64,000 bases of DNA from Adiantum capillus-veneris (taxonomy: Eukaryota > Streptophyta > Polypodiopsida > Polypodiales > Pteridaceae). The translations under genes were made by a program, and so were the position numbers. The DNA lies in contig CM043953.1 of assembly GCA_014529385.2 (NCBI GenBank), positions 108,382,549 to 108,446,548 on the forward strand. Direction: 5' to 3'. The notes beneath the pieces were generated by a model. It did no database searches. It worked only from the letters and a program-made list of their open reading frames with translations, and was not told the DNA's origin. Shown here one piece after another: positions 45,809-57,525 of the stretch (positions are counted from its first letter, which is position 1; each line of letters opens with the position of its first letter).

Positions 45809-46795
45809 AGTGATGCGGTGAACGAGAGCTGGCACATGAGTAAAGGGAAGTGCCATGCCCTGAGGACAGGATCGGTCCACAAAGGGGAGTAAGCCCAAAG
45901 CTTTGCGGAAAGCTTCAAGCTTCTCACTAGACAATGCCTTTGTGAAAAGATCTGCAAGGTTGTCCTGTGTTGGCACATAAGCCAAGCTGATCTCTCCTGC
46001 TGAGAGCCTCTCCCTGACATAGTGGTAATGCACCTCAATGTGCTTTGTGCGAGCATGAAAAACTGGGTTCCTCGCAATTGCCAATGCGCTCTGACTGTCA
46101 GTGTAGATAGTGTTGGCAGTGTCCTGTCCAACACCCAAGTCAGCCATAAGGCGTCTGAGCCATACACACTCAACCGTAGCTGTGAAGACTGCCCTGTACT
46201 CAGCCTCACAACTCGAAGTGGCCACAGTAGGTTGCTTCTTGCTCAACCATGATATACATGAACTGCCAAGCATGAAACAAAAACCACTTGTGGACACTCG
46301 CGTGTCAAAACAACCAGCCCAATCTGAGTCCGGAAAAGCATATAAGTCTGGCGGTAATGATCCCCCCTTGGGATAAAACAAGCCAAGATGTAAAGTGCCA
46401 CTAAGGTAGCGGAAAATCCTCTTGACAGCCTGCCAATGCTTAGACCCTGGGCTATGCATAAATCTGCTGATGTGCGAGACTGCAAACGGAATATCTGGCC
46501 TCGTGTTGCATACATAAATGAGGCAGCCAACAGTAGTTTGGTAAAGAGTGACATCAGCAGGATCGCCAGCATCATGTAGACTCAAATTCAAACCTGTTTC
46601 CATGGGAGTGGCAATAGGTTTGCAATCCTCAAGTCCAAACTTACATAGCAATGTCTCTATGTAACTTTTCTGACACAAGGCAATACCACCATCACACTGC
46701 TTAAACTGTATACCCAAGTAATGATGCAACAGCCCCAAATCTTTCATCTTGAAAGTAGCACAAATCAGCCTTAAATTCAACAATATGTCTCTCAT
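45797..46795 (-). pseudogene. Copia K RT C-terminus and RNase H
   Basis: The frame 45725-46795 begins with the RT end (MKDLGLLHHYLGIQF, YIETLLCKFGLEDCKP) and the connection (PDIPFAVSHISRFMHSPGSK). RNase H has its four acidic positions: DSDWAGCFDTRVSTSG, SSCEAEYRAVFTAT, IYTDSQSALAIARNP and PTQDNLADLFTKAL. The open frame continues without a stop into the LTR to 45725, so the natural stop has been lost or the protein ends in the LTR. Confidence 0.93.
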
Positions 46796-48350
46796 TTGGT
46801 CCAGTGATCAGCAAATCATCAAATACATCATCCTCACGCTTTACATACAATGTGCTTTCTGTTGGACTGTTACGAAAGCCTCGTTTAACCAAATGAGTGT
46901 CAGCTTTCTCATACCAAGCACGAGGAGATTGCTTCAACCCATACAAAGCCTTCTTACATTTGCACACTTTGTCCTCTTGTTCTTTTATGACAAAACCGCG
47001 AGGCTGTGTTACATAAACTTCCTCAAATATGTCACCATTCAAGAAAGCAGTAACAATGTCTGATTGATGTACATCCCAACCAAAATGAGCTGCCAATGCA
47101 CATAGAAAACGCACAGTAGTCATACGACAAGTGGGAGCAAAAGTCTCTTCATAATCTATGCCTTTTTGTTGTGCATAACCCTTTGCAACAAGTCGAGCCT
47201 TATGGCGATCGATCTCACCATCCGGCTTGCGTTTCAACTTGTAAACCCACTTCGTACCAATGGCCTTTTTGCCAGGAGGCAAATCACATAAAGTCCATGT
47301 GTCATTCTCTATAAGTGCATCATATTCTGATTTCATGGCAGCAATCCAATTTTCTGAATTCTGTGCTTCATCAAAAGACAGAGGCTCCTCAACATCATGT
47401 AAACTAGACACAGCCAAAGCATAACAATCTGATGCATAAGATGCATGGCGAGAGCCTGAACGAGTACGACTAGATAAAGGTGCATCCAATTTACTGTCAC
47501 GCAAAGTGTGCACCAGCCATTTTGGCATACCTCTAGACTGCTCATTTTCAGCCCTTTCCTCATCAAGTACATCATGTACATATGCATCAGTAATAGGCTG
47601 TTCTAAAACATTTTCAGAAACCCCCATAGGCTGTACATTTGCCTCATTGGAACTTACAGTCGTATTTCCACCACTGAAAAGAGGCTGAACAGAATCTTCC
47701 ACAAACACTACATCCCGTGAAACCAGAATACGTTTTGTTTGCGGATGATACAACCTGTAACCTTTGCTTTCAGCACTATAACCAACAAAAATACATTTGA
47801 CAGCCTTATCATCCAATTTTTTGCGCTGCACTTGTGGCACCAAAGCATATGCCAAACAGCCAAAAACACGCATGTGCTCAATAGAAGGTTTTCTATCATG
47901 CCATGCTTCATATGGAGTAATAGACTGCAAAGCTTTCGTAGGACACCTGTTAAGTACATAAGTGGCACACATGATGGCCTCAAGCCAAAAAGAATGCGGC
48001 AAAGCTTGACTTTTGACCATACATCGTGCCATTTCCGTTAGTGACCTGTTTTTCCTCTCAGCAACACCATTTTGCTGAGGTGTATAAGGCATTGTACATT
48101 GGTGTTTTATCCCACGACTAGCCAGAAATGCATTAAATTCATGAGACATATACTCGCCCCCTCGATCAGAACGGAGGGTGCCCATAGTACATTTCGAGAC
48201 ATTTTCAGCCATAGCCAGAAATTGTTTGAAGCACGTAAAAACTTCGGACTTCACTTTAAGCGGAAATACCCATGCATGCCTGGAGTAATCATCAATGAAA
48301 GTCACGAGTACAGGTAATTGCCCAAGGACGGAGTTTGCATGGGCCCACAA
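46701..48350 (-). pseudogene. Copia K integrase and reverse transcriptase
   Basis: A 549-codon minus-strand frame. The integrase core has all three acidic positions: TFIDDYSRHAW, LRSDRGGEYMS and PQQNGVAERKNRSL, followed by TPYEAWHDRKPSIEHMRVFG. After a low-complexity linker comes RT: KWVYKLKRKPDGEIDRHKAR, LVAKGYAQQKGIDYEETFAP, DVHQSDIVTAFLNGDI and ALYGLKQSPRAWYEKAD. The catalytic region reads DVFDDLLITG. The Asp pair is there but the residues just before look shortened. A frameshift near 46760 carries RT into the next frame. Confidence 0.93.
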
Positions 48351-50070
48351 ACATCACTATGCACAAGCTGCAACCTGCATGTGGCCCTAACTGAACCATC
48401 CTTTGGAAACTTAGAACGCCGCATCTTACCCAGAATACAGCCTTCACAAACATGTTTGATAGGTGCTTCAAGAGGCGGCAAAGAAGCAACCATATCAGAT
48501 TTCTGCAACCGCAGCAAACTGGCAAAATTCAGATGACCAAAACGTGCATGCCAAAGTTTTGCATCTGAAATAGCCCTTGAATCTGCAACAGCATTTGCAA
48601 AATTTTGTCCACACTTGTCACACAAAGTGAGCTTATACAGCCCGCGGCACAAAAGCCCAGATGCAACAATTTCATCACCAAAACTGAGATCATGAACTGT
48701 ACATCTGTCATCCACAAATTTGACTACAAGTCCAAGTCTAGCAAGTGCGGATACAGACAAGAGATTCTTCTTGATCCCAGGTACATAAAGTGCATCAACA
48801 AGTGTGAAGGAACTGCCATTAGCAGCAGTGAGCACAATCTTTCCAACTCCCTGAACTGGATAAGAGGCGTTGTTGGCACAAGTGACTGAATTCCCATGAG
48901 GGACAGACTCGAGAGAGGTAAACAATTCACGATGTGAGGTAATGTGCTTTGTAGCACCACTGTCGAAATACCACACATGTGAATCTGCAGCAACTGACAA
49001 GCATGCATCATGGACAGCAGGATTGTAAGTGCACTCTGCGCTAAAAGCCCATTCTGCATCAACATCAGCATCACAATCTCCTTTCACAGAAGACTCAACA
49101 ATGGCTGCATTTGTAGTGAAACCAGCATTTGCAGTGGAACCACTCTCTTTCTTCTTAGCCTCTTTGGCCTTCAACTTAGGACACGACTTGATCAAGTGAT
49201 CATTGGCTTTACAATAATGGCAACGCATCTTCTTTTTACCCTTATCACCAGAATTGCCAGACGAAGTGCTGCCACCAGAAGCATTAGGAACAGAATTTTT
49301 GCCACTCGCAGCAGAACCATAAGAAGTGGCTGCATTACTGTTACCACCCTTTCTTTGAGAAGCAATGAAAGCCTGTTCAACTGCACGCTGCCTAGTCCTG
49401 TTTTTTCTAGAAAGTGACTCTTGCAACAACAATGCGCATAATGCATCAAACTTGACAACTTCAGGATTTCCTTGGGTCATCAGTCTCCAAGTACTAGCAA
49501 AAGTCTGGTAGGAATCTGGTAAGGCATCAAGAACAGTCTGCACAAGGGAACTGTCCGAAATGACTTCACCTGCAGAAATGAGTTGCTTATTGATATCCTT
49601 GACACTAGCAAGGAAAGTGTCTATATCATCTTCCTCATGCATAATCTTCGACTCCAGCTCTTTACGCAGCAAAGCAATTTTAGTCTCATTGCGGCTTGCA
49701 TAAAGACGTGCTAAAATATCCCAAGCCTGTTTTGCAGATTTTGCTGAACGGATGTGAGGAACAATGGTGCGCTTCACAGACAACGCAATCAATGCATGAG
49801 CCTGCGCATCCTTAACATCCCAACGAGCTTGTTCTACCGTAGGCAAAACAACTCTAACAGCTGCAATCCTTGCAGCAAGACCTGCAACATCCTCAACATC
49901 GCCTACATCCTCAGAACCAGGACGTACATCAAGCCTTGCACAATGTTCCAGACACCCTTTGACACAAGAACATGTTGCATGATATAAGCCCACATAGGGT
50001 AGTTGTCCCCATCCAACCTGTCCTCAGCAGCAAACATCTTGAACACATCTGTGTTGTTGTTGTCAGCCAT
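48302..50070 (-). pseudogene. Copia K gag, protease and pre-integrase region
   Basis: The start codon chosen is 50070, giving MADNNNTDVFKMFAAEDRLD, followed by NYPMWAYIMQHVLVSKGVW, the typical copia gag opening. A frameshift near 49930 leads into the 563-codon frame 48302-49993. This has the gag core (AWDILARLYASRNETKIALL, LLDALPDSYQTF-like), a zinc knuckle (CHYCKANDHLIKSC, about 49210), the protease site WYFDSGATKH (about 48960) and the pre-integrase segment LWHARFGHLNFASL with its His and the CEGC cysteines. A second frameshift near 48330 precedes integrase. Apart from the frameshifts all key residues are present. Confidence 0.93.
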
Positions 50071-50415
50071 GGTAAATGCTGCACCTGACGTGAAAATTGC
50101 CCGAAAATAGGAGAAATGGAGCGGGAACAACTTGTGCTATATAGCACAAACCGTAGAAGACTATAAGGCACCTGTTATGCAGAAAACGGCACTGACAGAA
50201 ATTCTGCACAAAATGACGAAATAGCCTGTGCAGTACTGCCCGAAGTGTAAACGGAGGCCGAAATGAGCCCAAATCAAAATTCTGAGCAGACCAAGCTCTT
50301 CGAGCTATCCCAAAATTTTTGTCGACCTTCGAACGCTCGCCAAAGCTCACTGAAATCGGAGAAAGTGAGCAGGCGTGTGCTGGAGCAGCTGGCGACTAAG
50401 CCCGGGAGGACGTGA

Positions 50416-50430
50416 CCTGCTCTGATACCA
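50416..50430 (-). other. Primer-binding site of copia K
   Basis: On the minus strand TGGTATCAGAGCAGG, the standard initiator-Met tRNA site, two bases after the 5' LTR. Confidence 0.95.
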
Positions 50431-50432
50431 AT

Positions 50433-50659
50433 TGTTGGAATTAGGGTTGCAGAGAAACACACACAGCTTGGAGAAGACGAAGGAAGCTCAAGGCACATGA
50501 TAGAGAGTGTGTTACTTAGTGTGCAATGGAAAGATAGATAGCCCTAGAGTGATGGGCGTATATACAATGCACGGGGGAAAAAACCTCCTAAAGAGGGAAA
50601 AAATGCCCCGGTGGTCCTAGTGTGTTCACACACATCACTACCACATGTATATGGTAACA
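50433..50659 (-). repeat. 5' LTR of copia K (227 bp)
   Basis: The same length and ends as the other LTR with five substitutions. Related, more diverged copies are at 57308-57525 (plus) and 59520-59748 (minus). Confidence 0.97.
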
Positions 50660-51367
50660 CAAAAGCAATAGAGAAGAGAAGGGGTATGGGGGAATCAATA
50701 GCAATGAGGAACGAGGGAGCTTGATTTCAACAAAAAAATGTGTACAACAGCCTTCTTGGTTTCCTGTAAACCTCCAGGCAATAGCCCCCCAAAAATGGCA
50801 AAAGGGGAGCCCCTTATAGGGGTAAATTTATCTAGCCTCACCTTTGGACACTTGTTTGAATTTCCTTTGCATATTTTCATGTGAACCACCACTTTAGATG
50901 ACCTTTTGAGTTTATCACTGCCCTTGTGAGAGTCCTCCACCTTGGAGCAGTAGCGCCTGGTGCTACGGTTCCCTAAGCACAACCTCATATACCTCCAATA
51001 AAAGGCGAGGGGCCTTGTGGGCACCCCTCGTGTGAATTCCACCCTAATGGGCTCACCAAAAACACCAACAACTAATAGCAGCACCATTGGTGATGGCCAT
51101 CAATACCCAGAGCCACCCGTGGTGGCTGCCCAAAAGCGCCCACACAACGCTATCCGTGATGCACGCAAAGGGGATGGTGAGGGAGCTCCATGAGAGCTTT
51201 ATCCCTTTGTCTTAGTTACTTAATGAGTGAGGTTTAATCCTATATTTATATAGCTTACACCATTGCCCCTCAAAATGGAATACGGGATTCATCTTGATCC
51301 ACATAACGGGTCCATGGCCCCCAACTTTGAACTTTAAAAAATTTCATGGCAAAGATGCAAAAAAACC

Positions 51368-51368
<1 letters not shown>

Positions 51369-51401
<33 letters not shown>
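51369..51401. repeat. Poly-C tract (about 33 bases)
   Basis: Uninterrupted C run inside the element F LTR; on the element strand it is G. It is the longest single-base run in the window and its length may be inexact. Confidence 0.9.
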
Positions 51402-51404
<3 letters not shown>

Positions 51405-52339
51405 TTGGCAACCTCCTATTCATTGCTCAACAGTCAGATGGAAACTCTATAAAATCCCATTGGTAATCCCCATTCCCAGCTTTGGCTTGCATCATCGGAT
51501 CCCTCTTCTAAATTTCCCATGCCCTCAAACGACGAACCGCAAAATTGAAGAAAACCACTTGACTCTTCATTGTCGCTGTTGTCTACCAACTTTATTTGGG
51601 CTAATCTTTGTGTGCATAACCTCGATTGATGCACTATCACTTTGAGTGGCTTCATACATTGCACATCACCTTTATAAATCCTGGTGAGCTCAAGACATCC
51701 TTGATGGCACACTTACCTAGGCGACCATACTAGCTTAGAACTAGCCCCTAGCAAAACTTCAATCGCTCATAACTTGGCCGTCGCGACTTCTATTTCTAAT
51801 CCAAAAAAACCAACCTGCATCATAAATCAAGCACTTTAGATCCATGTACTCACATCTGCTCTAACCACCCAACTACCCCTGTCCAATTTGTGGGGATTTG
51901 CAAGCCACCTTTTTCTTCAAATTGCCATATCTTACACCCCGTAGCTTCGATTGAGAAACCGTCTGGGCCAGCTAGGAAAATACCTCAAGGACCACCTCTA
52001 GCACTTCCAATTTTGCATTTTGGACACTTTTACCAGTCACCTTTGTGAGACATCATAGTAGAGTACCTTATAAAAAAAAACCACATGAAGCATACACATT
52101 TGCTACCAGCTTCCTACCCTTGTCCTTCGCATATGCTTTACCACTTTAGCATCCACCTGTAGGCACTCATAACCCTGTTTTGTCCACTTCATGGCATCAA
52201 CCAACTTTAGCTGCACCATCATTTCCCAACCTCTTTGTTGAACATTTATGTTCAATAAAAAGCACGATTACTAAACTTAGAAAAATTGCACAACTAGAAA
52301 ACAATGTGAGCAAATAAAAAACCTACTATTCATCTCATA

Positions 52340-53040
52340 TATAGCTCTTGTTTAAGTGGGTTTTCCAACCCCCTCAATCAACACTTGCTTCACAATGGGA
52401 ACCAATTCCCTTTCAAAGTATAGCTTGAGACACACCCCATTCACCCTTTGTTTGAGAAATCTACCAATCATCCTCATCAACTGGTAGGTACCATTGGAAA
52501 GAACTTGATGCACTTTGTATGATCCTGTCTACTTCTTCTTGAACTTGTTTTGGAAGGTGAAGTCAAGTTAGCTCTCATATTAAAAAGTACCTGATCTTTG
52601 CCTTGATGTCTGCTCTCCTCATGACAATGTCCCAAAACCATGCCAATTTCCTCTTTATAGAGGACCCTCCATAGCACTCCATCTTGACCATATTTCATCA
52701 GATCCTTGCCAACGAAAGTGAATTTACAAGCTTTTGGAACAATCTTCCTCTTTTGCAGTTTGGACAAACCCTCCAAACATTGACTTGTACTAAAAAAATC
52801 ATCAATATCTCTTAAAGTTTCCCTACGTGCATAGGTGGTAGGTGCCAAATATAAACCTGCTACATGAGCCTCCACACGATTGCTAGCTAATTGATCAACC
52901 TCTTGATTTTGGTCCCTTTTAACATACTTAAATTGCATTGCTTCAAAAAACTTCAAAAGCTTCTTCATGGAAAAAACCAACTTTTGAGAGAATCCGTTTT
53001 TACTTGCAATTGTCCCAAGAGTTGTGTAATGACCAAGAGC
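52340..53040 (-). pseudogene. Element F second RNase H end and integrase, core deleted
   Basis: Minus-strand frame 52477-53079 and the sequence after it. The text continues the RNase H cut at 55165 (ALLVITQLLGQL, MQFKYVKRDQNQEVDQLASN), then the integrase zinc-binding start (SRHQGKDQVLF). Where the core should follow it jumps directly to C-terminal text (TGSYKVHQVLSNGTYQLMR in a shifted frame, LYFERELVPIV, GVGKP). The whole catalytic core of about 200 codons present in element C is missing. Confidence 0.75.
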
Positions 53041-53044
53041 GCGT

Positions 53045-54199
53045 TGTCGTGTTGTGACACGTACATAGTGGGAACGCATCCTACAAGAGTTATCTTGTAA
53101 TTTTTTAGATACATAATTATCTTTCCTATAATGTACATATGCATATTTAAGTATAATAATAAGCTTTCTATCTCATCCTATTATTTATCTCAAGAGTAAC
53201 CTATTCTTACTTTACCATCAAAAAATACTATGGAAAAAGCGTCAATAGCTCCGCCTCTTTAACTTGGGCAAAAAGCATTGATTCTTTATTTCTACTATCT
53301 CATTATCATCTCACACCCTAGCTAGATCCTATATCTAGGGTAAACTCCAATATATATATATTCTATGTATTTTTCATATTTTTCTTATATAGCTACTAGG
53401 AGGGAATCAAATTCTAGTGGGACACTAGGTGGCATGATTTCAAAGATACACTTATTTTAATGCATTATTGCAAGCATGATTACAAAACTTTGTCAAGGAG
53501 CAATGTCATGCTTTCATATGGCATGATGTGTCCTTTGGAATTAAATGAAAGTCTAAGCTAAGGGGACCACGGGAAGACTTTTGTTGCCAGAAATGGACCC
53601 TATTTTGATGAATTTTTTACACAAGGTTCCAATCCGAATTGGAAAATGATTTTAAAATGAAAATCATAGCTAATGAGTTGAAGTTTCTGCCCATATTTTT
53701 ACTTTTTTATTTGGAGCCACGGTTGAGGAGATATGATCAAAATACTGGACCCCAGTCTGCCCACATCATGCAGGGACAGCTCATTTCCAACTTTTCCAAT
53801 TCCTATTCACACTGGCTCCTCTCTTCTTGTGTAAACCCTTGGGGGTTCCCTTCACCTATAAAAGGGGACCTCTTCTTCCTTGAAAAGGAACTCAAGCATT
53901 CAAGCCATTGATGAGAGGAATTCTTGAGGGAGTGAGTAGTAATGCCTAATTGTACTTAGCCATTAACATAAGCCCAAGCCTACACTTTCTCCTAGAGGAA
54001 GACTAGCCATTCTTGTACGCTATCCTTGGAAGATCAACTCTAATCAAAGAAGGTCTTACACTTGGCTTATCAATCAAAGTGGAGTTCTCCCCTCTTCTTC
54101 TCTCTATATCAATAATGGTACCAAAGGGTTTGTCAAGTAAGATGTGTTCTACATTGATGTTTTCTTGATTTCTTGTTGTTTTCTTTTTCATCTCTAATC

Positions 54200-54251
<52 letters not shown>

Positions 54252-54268
54252 ATATATATATATATATA

Positions 54269-54332
<64 letters not shown>

Positions 54333-55160
54333 TCTAATATTATCTCCTTAACCAAATCTATCTCTCTCACTCTTACTAATTCATCCTCTCTACAAATTTT
54401 AGGTTCTCTTTGCTACAGGTACATCTCTCCCCACAGTATCCTTATTGCCTACGGGCAAGAATAGGGCTTGGGAGGGAAACTTCTCATCTCTTCACTTCTC
54501 TCATATCTACATTTCTCACATACTATCCTAGATGAATAACCCACATGATGATAATTTCTATCGCTTTCACTCTGTACAATCTATTAGAATTAACGTATGG
54601 ATTAGCCGTAAAATACACTTTCAACAACGTATAGTGTTTCTCTTTGGCCTAGAAACGCTCAATGAAATACTTCCATCACCGGATCCCATCATACTACCTC
54701 TCATAGACTATAATTTTTCTTTTGATGTAAGCGTAGTTATCTTTCTATGAACCAAGAGGATTTGTACACACAATTAATCCCAATCACTAGAAAAAATATA
54801 TATACTACGGTAAGCACAAAGCTACAATTCCAAAGAACAATTCGTAGCCTATTTGGTCAGCCAAGATTGAATGCCATTAACTCATCTATTAACCCTTTCA
54901 TACTACCCATGATACGATATGACTATAGCCTTGATGTTTTCATCTTTGTGTTGTTTTGACATTCTCTTTTGTGTTCTTTCTTTGTGTGTGTGAGTGCAAG
55001 AGAGAAAGAGTGGGTCTTCTTTGATTGCACTTCTTTCCAAACCCTAGTCTTCATGGCATCTATGGTTTAATTTCTTCATATAGTTTTTGTTGAGTTCTCT
55101 CACAAACTCTCACAGCCATAAGCCCGGTGCTTTCCCGGTAAGACCGCTAATTTCTCGACA
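53045..55160 (+). mobile_element. Solo LTR of the element A family (2,116 bp)
   Basis: Begins TGTCGTGTTG and ends TTCTCGACA, so the ends form a TGTCG/CGACA inverted repeat. It is flanked by GCGT at 53041-53044 and 55161-55164, a 4-base target duplication. It interrupts the second RNase H of element F: joining the flanks gives continuous reading (GDALLVITQLLGQ on the minus strand). It aligns end to end with the element A LTR at 1909-4185. No internal region or second LTR is present. Peptide-like frames within it (54003-54191, 54747-54959) have counterparts in the other copy but are LTR sequence. Confidence 0.92.
54203..54336. repeat. (TA)n microsatellite with TATC interruptions
   Basis: About 130 bases of TA with two interruptions (CTATATA), inside the solo LTR. 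Confidence 0.95.
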
Positions 55161-55164
55161 GCGT

Positions 55165-55624
55165 CACCCTTAATCACACAAGTCTGGAAATTCCAAACTC
55201 CACACATTGCTTTAATCCCAGATGGAAGTCAAGTACTCTGCTTTGTTGTTTGTGTGAACATTATCTAAATCATAAGCCTTGGAGAAAAGCACTTTACCTT
55301 GTGGATCCCGTATTAGTATACCTCCTCTCGCCTTTTGTACTACCCTCTTGTAAGCTCCATCAAACCACACAGTGAAAGCCCCTTCCAAATCAGGTTCTTC
55401 CCCAACATCTTCTTTCACCACCCTTGGATATATTGGCAACTCAGCTTACTTGTTGACCAGAATATCTGCCAAATGGAATCTTCTAGTGCGATCAATCTTG
55501 AACTCAAATTCAAATTCTAGTAATTCTAGCATCCACTTCTTGATATGTCTCCTTGGCTTTAAACAAAGTACCAATTTAGGCAACATATTCTTAAATGTGA
55601 GCACATAGAACTTTTGAATAATCA
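55165..55624 (-). pseudogene. Element F RT end and second RNase H start
   Basis: The minus-strand frame 55212-55439 carries the archaeal-type RNase H: GAFTVWFDGAYKRVV, GGILIRDPQGKVLF and NVHTNNKAEYLTS. Unlike element C it keeps the first Asp (WFDGAY) and the Glu. Upstream to 55624 are the linker (LADILVNK) and the RT/connection end (HIKKWMLELLEFEFEF). The domain is split at 55160 by the solo LTR and the element is cut at 55625. Confidence 0.8.
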
Positions 55625-55681
55625 CATTAGGAAAATATGAATTCTCTAGGGGCCCTTTGGGATTAAAGTTAATTAGAGGCC
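55625..55681. mobile_element. Terminal fragment of a CATTAGG inverted-repeat element
   Basis: CATTAGGAAAATATGAATTC through ATTAGAGGC matches 20759-20828 almost base for base. Only about 57 bases remain before copia sequence begins at 55682. Confidence 0.7.
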
Positions 55682-57307
55682 TGATGAAATTGTTGCATCT
55701 GGATTTTTTGTCGTGGGCTGTATAAGCTCACTTTGTATGTCAAGTGTGGGAAAATTTTTGCAAATACAATTGTAGATTCAAAGGTTGTTTTCGATGCAAA
55801 AATTTGGCTTGCATGTTTTGGGCATCTAAATTTTGCCAGTTTGCTGTATTTGCAAAAATATGATATGGTTGATTCTTTGCCGCCTCTTGAAGCACCTATG
55901 AAGCATGTTTGTGAAGATTATATTTTGGGTAAGATGCAATGTTTAAAGTTTCCAAAGGATGGTTCAATTAGGGCTACATACATGGAAGTTACAATTTGTG
56001 CATATAGTGATGTTTGTGGGCCCATGCAAACTCTGTCCTTGGGAAATTACCTTTACTTTGTGACATTCATTGTTGATTACTCCAAGCATGCATGGGTATA
56101 TCCGCTTAAAGCTAAGTCCAAAGTGTTTATGTGCTTCAAGTCATTTTTGTCCATGGCAGAAAATGTCTCCAAATGTACTATGGACACCCTTCGTTTCAAT
56201 AGAGGGGGGGAGTATATGTCTCATGAATTTAATGCATTTTTGAATAGTTGTGGGATAAAACACCAATGTACAATACCGTATACACCTCAGCAAAATGGTG
56301 TTGCTGAGAGGAAAATCAGGTCACTTATGGAAACGACACGATGTATGGTTAAAAGTTAAACTTTGCCACATTTTTTTTGGCTTGAGGCTATCATGTGTGC
56401 CGCTTATGTACTTAACATGTGTCCTAAAAAGATTTGCAATCTATGACTCCATATGAAGCATGGCATGATAGAAAGCCATCTATTGATCACATGCACGTTT
56501 TTGGCTATTTGGCTTATGCTTTGGTGCCACAAACGCAACATAGAAAATTCGATGATAAGGTTGCCAAATTCATTTTTTTTGGTTATAGTGCTGAAAGCAA
56601 AGGTTATAGGTTGTACCGTCCACAAACAAAGTGTATCTTGGTTTCACAGAATGCAGTGTTTTTGGAAGATTCTGTTCAGCCCTTGTTGTCATGTATTAGA
56701 GATTGTAATGTAAGCTAACATGAAATTTATGATAGTTTGTTGCCTCCTTTTAGTGGTGAAAATTTGAATGACGCAAATGTACAGCCTATGGGGGTTCTTG
56801 ATAATGTTAAAGATAAGCCTATTACTGATGTAGATGTACATGATGTACTTGATGTGGAAAGGGCTGAGAATGAGCAGGCTAGAGGTATGGCAAAATGGGT
56901 GGTGCATACTTTGCGTGATAGTAAATTGGATGCACCTTTGTCTAGTCGTACTTGTTTAGGTTCTTGCCATGCATCTTATGCATCAGATTGTTATGCTTTG
57001 GACGTTTCTAGCTTATATGATGTGTTGAGGAACCTCTGTCTTTTGATGAAGCACAAAATTCAAAAAGTTGGCTGGCCATCATGCAATCAGAATATGATGC
57101 ACTTATAAAAAATGAAATATGGACTTTATGTGATTTTCCTCTCGGCAAAAAGGTCATTGGTACAAAGTGGGTTAACAAGTTGAAACATAATCCAAATGGT
57201 GAGATTGATTGCTATAAGGCTTGACTTGTTGCAAAGGGTTATGTGCAACATAAAGGCATAGATTATGAAGAGACTTTTGCTCCCACTTGTCATATGGCTA
57301 CTGTGAA
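55682..57307 (+). pseudogene. Copia fragment (pre-integrase to RT), plus strand
   Basis: Starts abruptly inside the gag-protease end (GATGAAATTGTTGCATCTGG) and runs through pre-integrase (GHLNFASLLYLQKYDMV) and integrase (TFIVDYSKHAWVYPL, RFNRGGEYMS, NGVAERKIRSL). It then passes through TPYEAWHDRKPSIDHMHVFG into the first part of RT (GTKWVNKLKHNPNG, FAPTCHMATV). There it is joined directly to an LTR at 57308. It is diverged from element K. The second integrase Asp position reads Asn (RFNRGGEY). A stop at 56357 and frameshifts break it. Confidence 0.9.
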
Positions 57308-57525
57308 TACATGTGGTAGTGATGTGTGTGAACACATTTAGGACCATCGGGGCATTTTTCCCCTCACTAGGAGTTTTTCCCCCCATGCATTGTACATACA
57401 ACCATCACTCTAGGGCTATCTAATCTTTCATTGCACACTAAGTAATACTACTCTCTCTTATGTGCCTTGAGCTTCCTTCATCTTCTCCACGCTACGTGTG
57501 TTTCCCTGCAACCCTATTTCGAACA
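57308..57525 (+). repeat. Copia LTR joined to RT
   Basis: Matches the element K LTR, in plus orientation, from a few bases after its start to its end (TTCGAACA). It follows RT text directly, so RT end, RNase H and polypurine tract have been deleted. Confidence 0.9.

Larger units (their letters stand above)
45570..50659 (-). mobile_element. Element K: near-complete Ty1/copia retrotransposon
   Basis: A 5,090 bp minus-strand element with two 227 bp LTRs (45570-45796 and 50433-50659) differing at five positions, about 98% identical. A perfect 5-base duplication CAAAA flanks it (45565-45569 and 50660-50664). There is a clean initiator-Met primer site and a polypurine tract. Domain order gag, protease, integrase, RT, RNase H defines copia. 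The coding region (50070 to about 45800) is split by three frameshifts near 49930, 48330 and 46760. It is the youngest element in the window and lies inside the LTR of element F. Confidence 0.97.
45200..52204 (-). repeat. 3' LTR of element F, split by copia K
   Basis: The upper edge reads, on the minus strand, TTGGTTGATGCCATGAAGTG after a polypurine region, matching the element C LTR start. Similarity to the C LTR recurs around 51750 (TTTTGCTAGGGGCTAGTT) and near the copia site, and both carry a CT/GA tract. The LTR segments are 52204-50660 and 45569 down to about 45200. The last limit is estimated by comparison with the 229 bases after the GA tract in element C. Confidence 0.6.
45200..55624 (-). 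mobile_element. Element F: Tat-like Ty3/gypsy, truncated and twice interrupted
   Basis: A minus-strand relative of element C. In transcription order it has the RT end and dual RNase H from 55624 down, a solo LTR insertion (53045-55160), the rest of RNase H and integrase N-terminus (to about 52570), an integrase C-terminus (52340-52570, core deleted), a polypurine region near 52215 and its 3' LTR from 52204 down to about 45200. Copia element K interrupts the LTR. The upstream end is cut at 55625 by a CATTAGG-type inverted-repeat fragment. The lower LTR limit is an estimate. Confidence 0.75.

Noticed and set aside
54532-54959. Two short proteins conserved between 54.5-55.0 kb and 2.2-2.6 kb
   Set aside because: They fall inside the two copies of the same LTR, are in different frames, and DNA similarity continues equally outside them.
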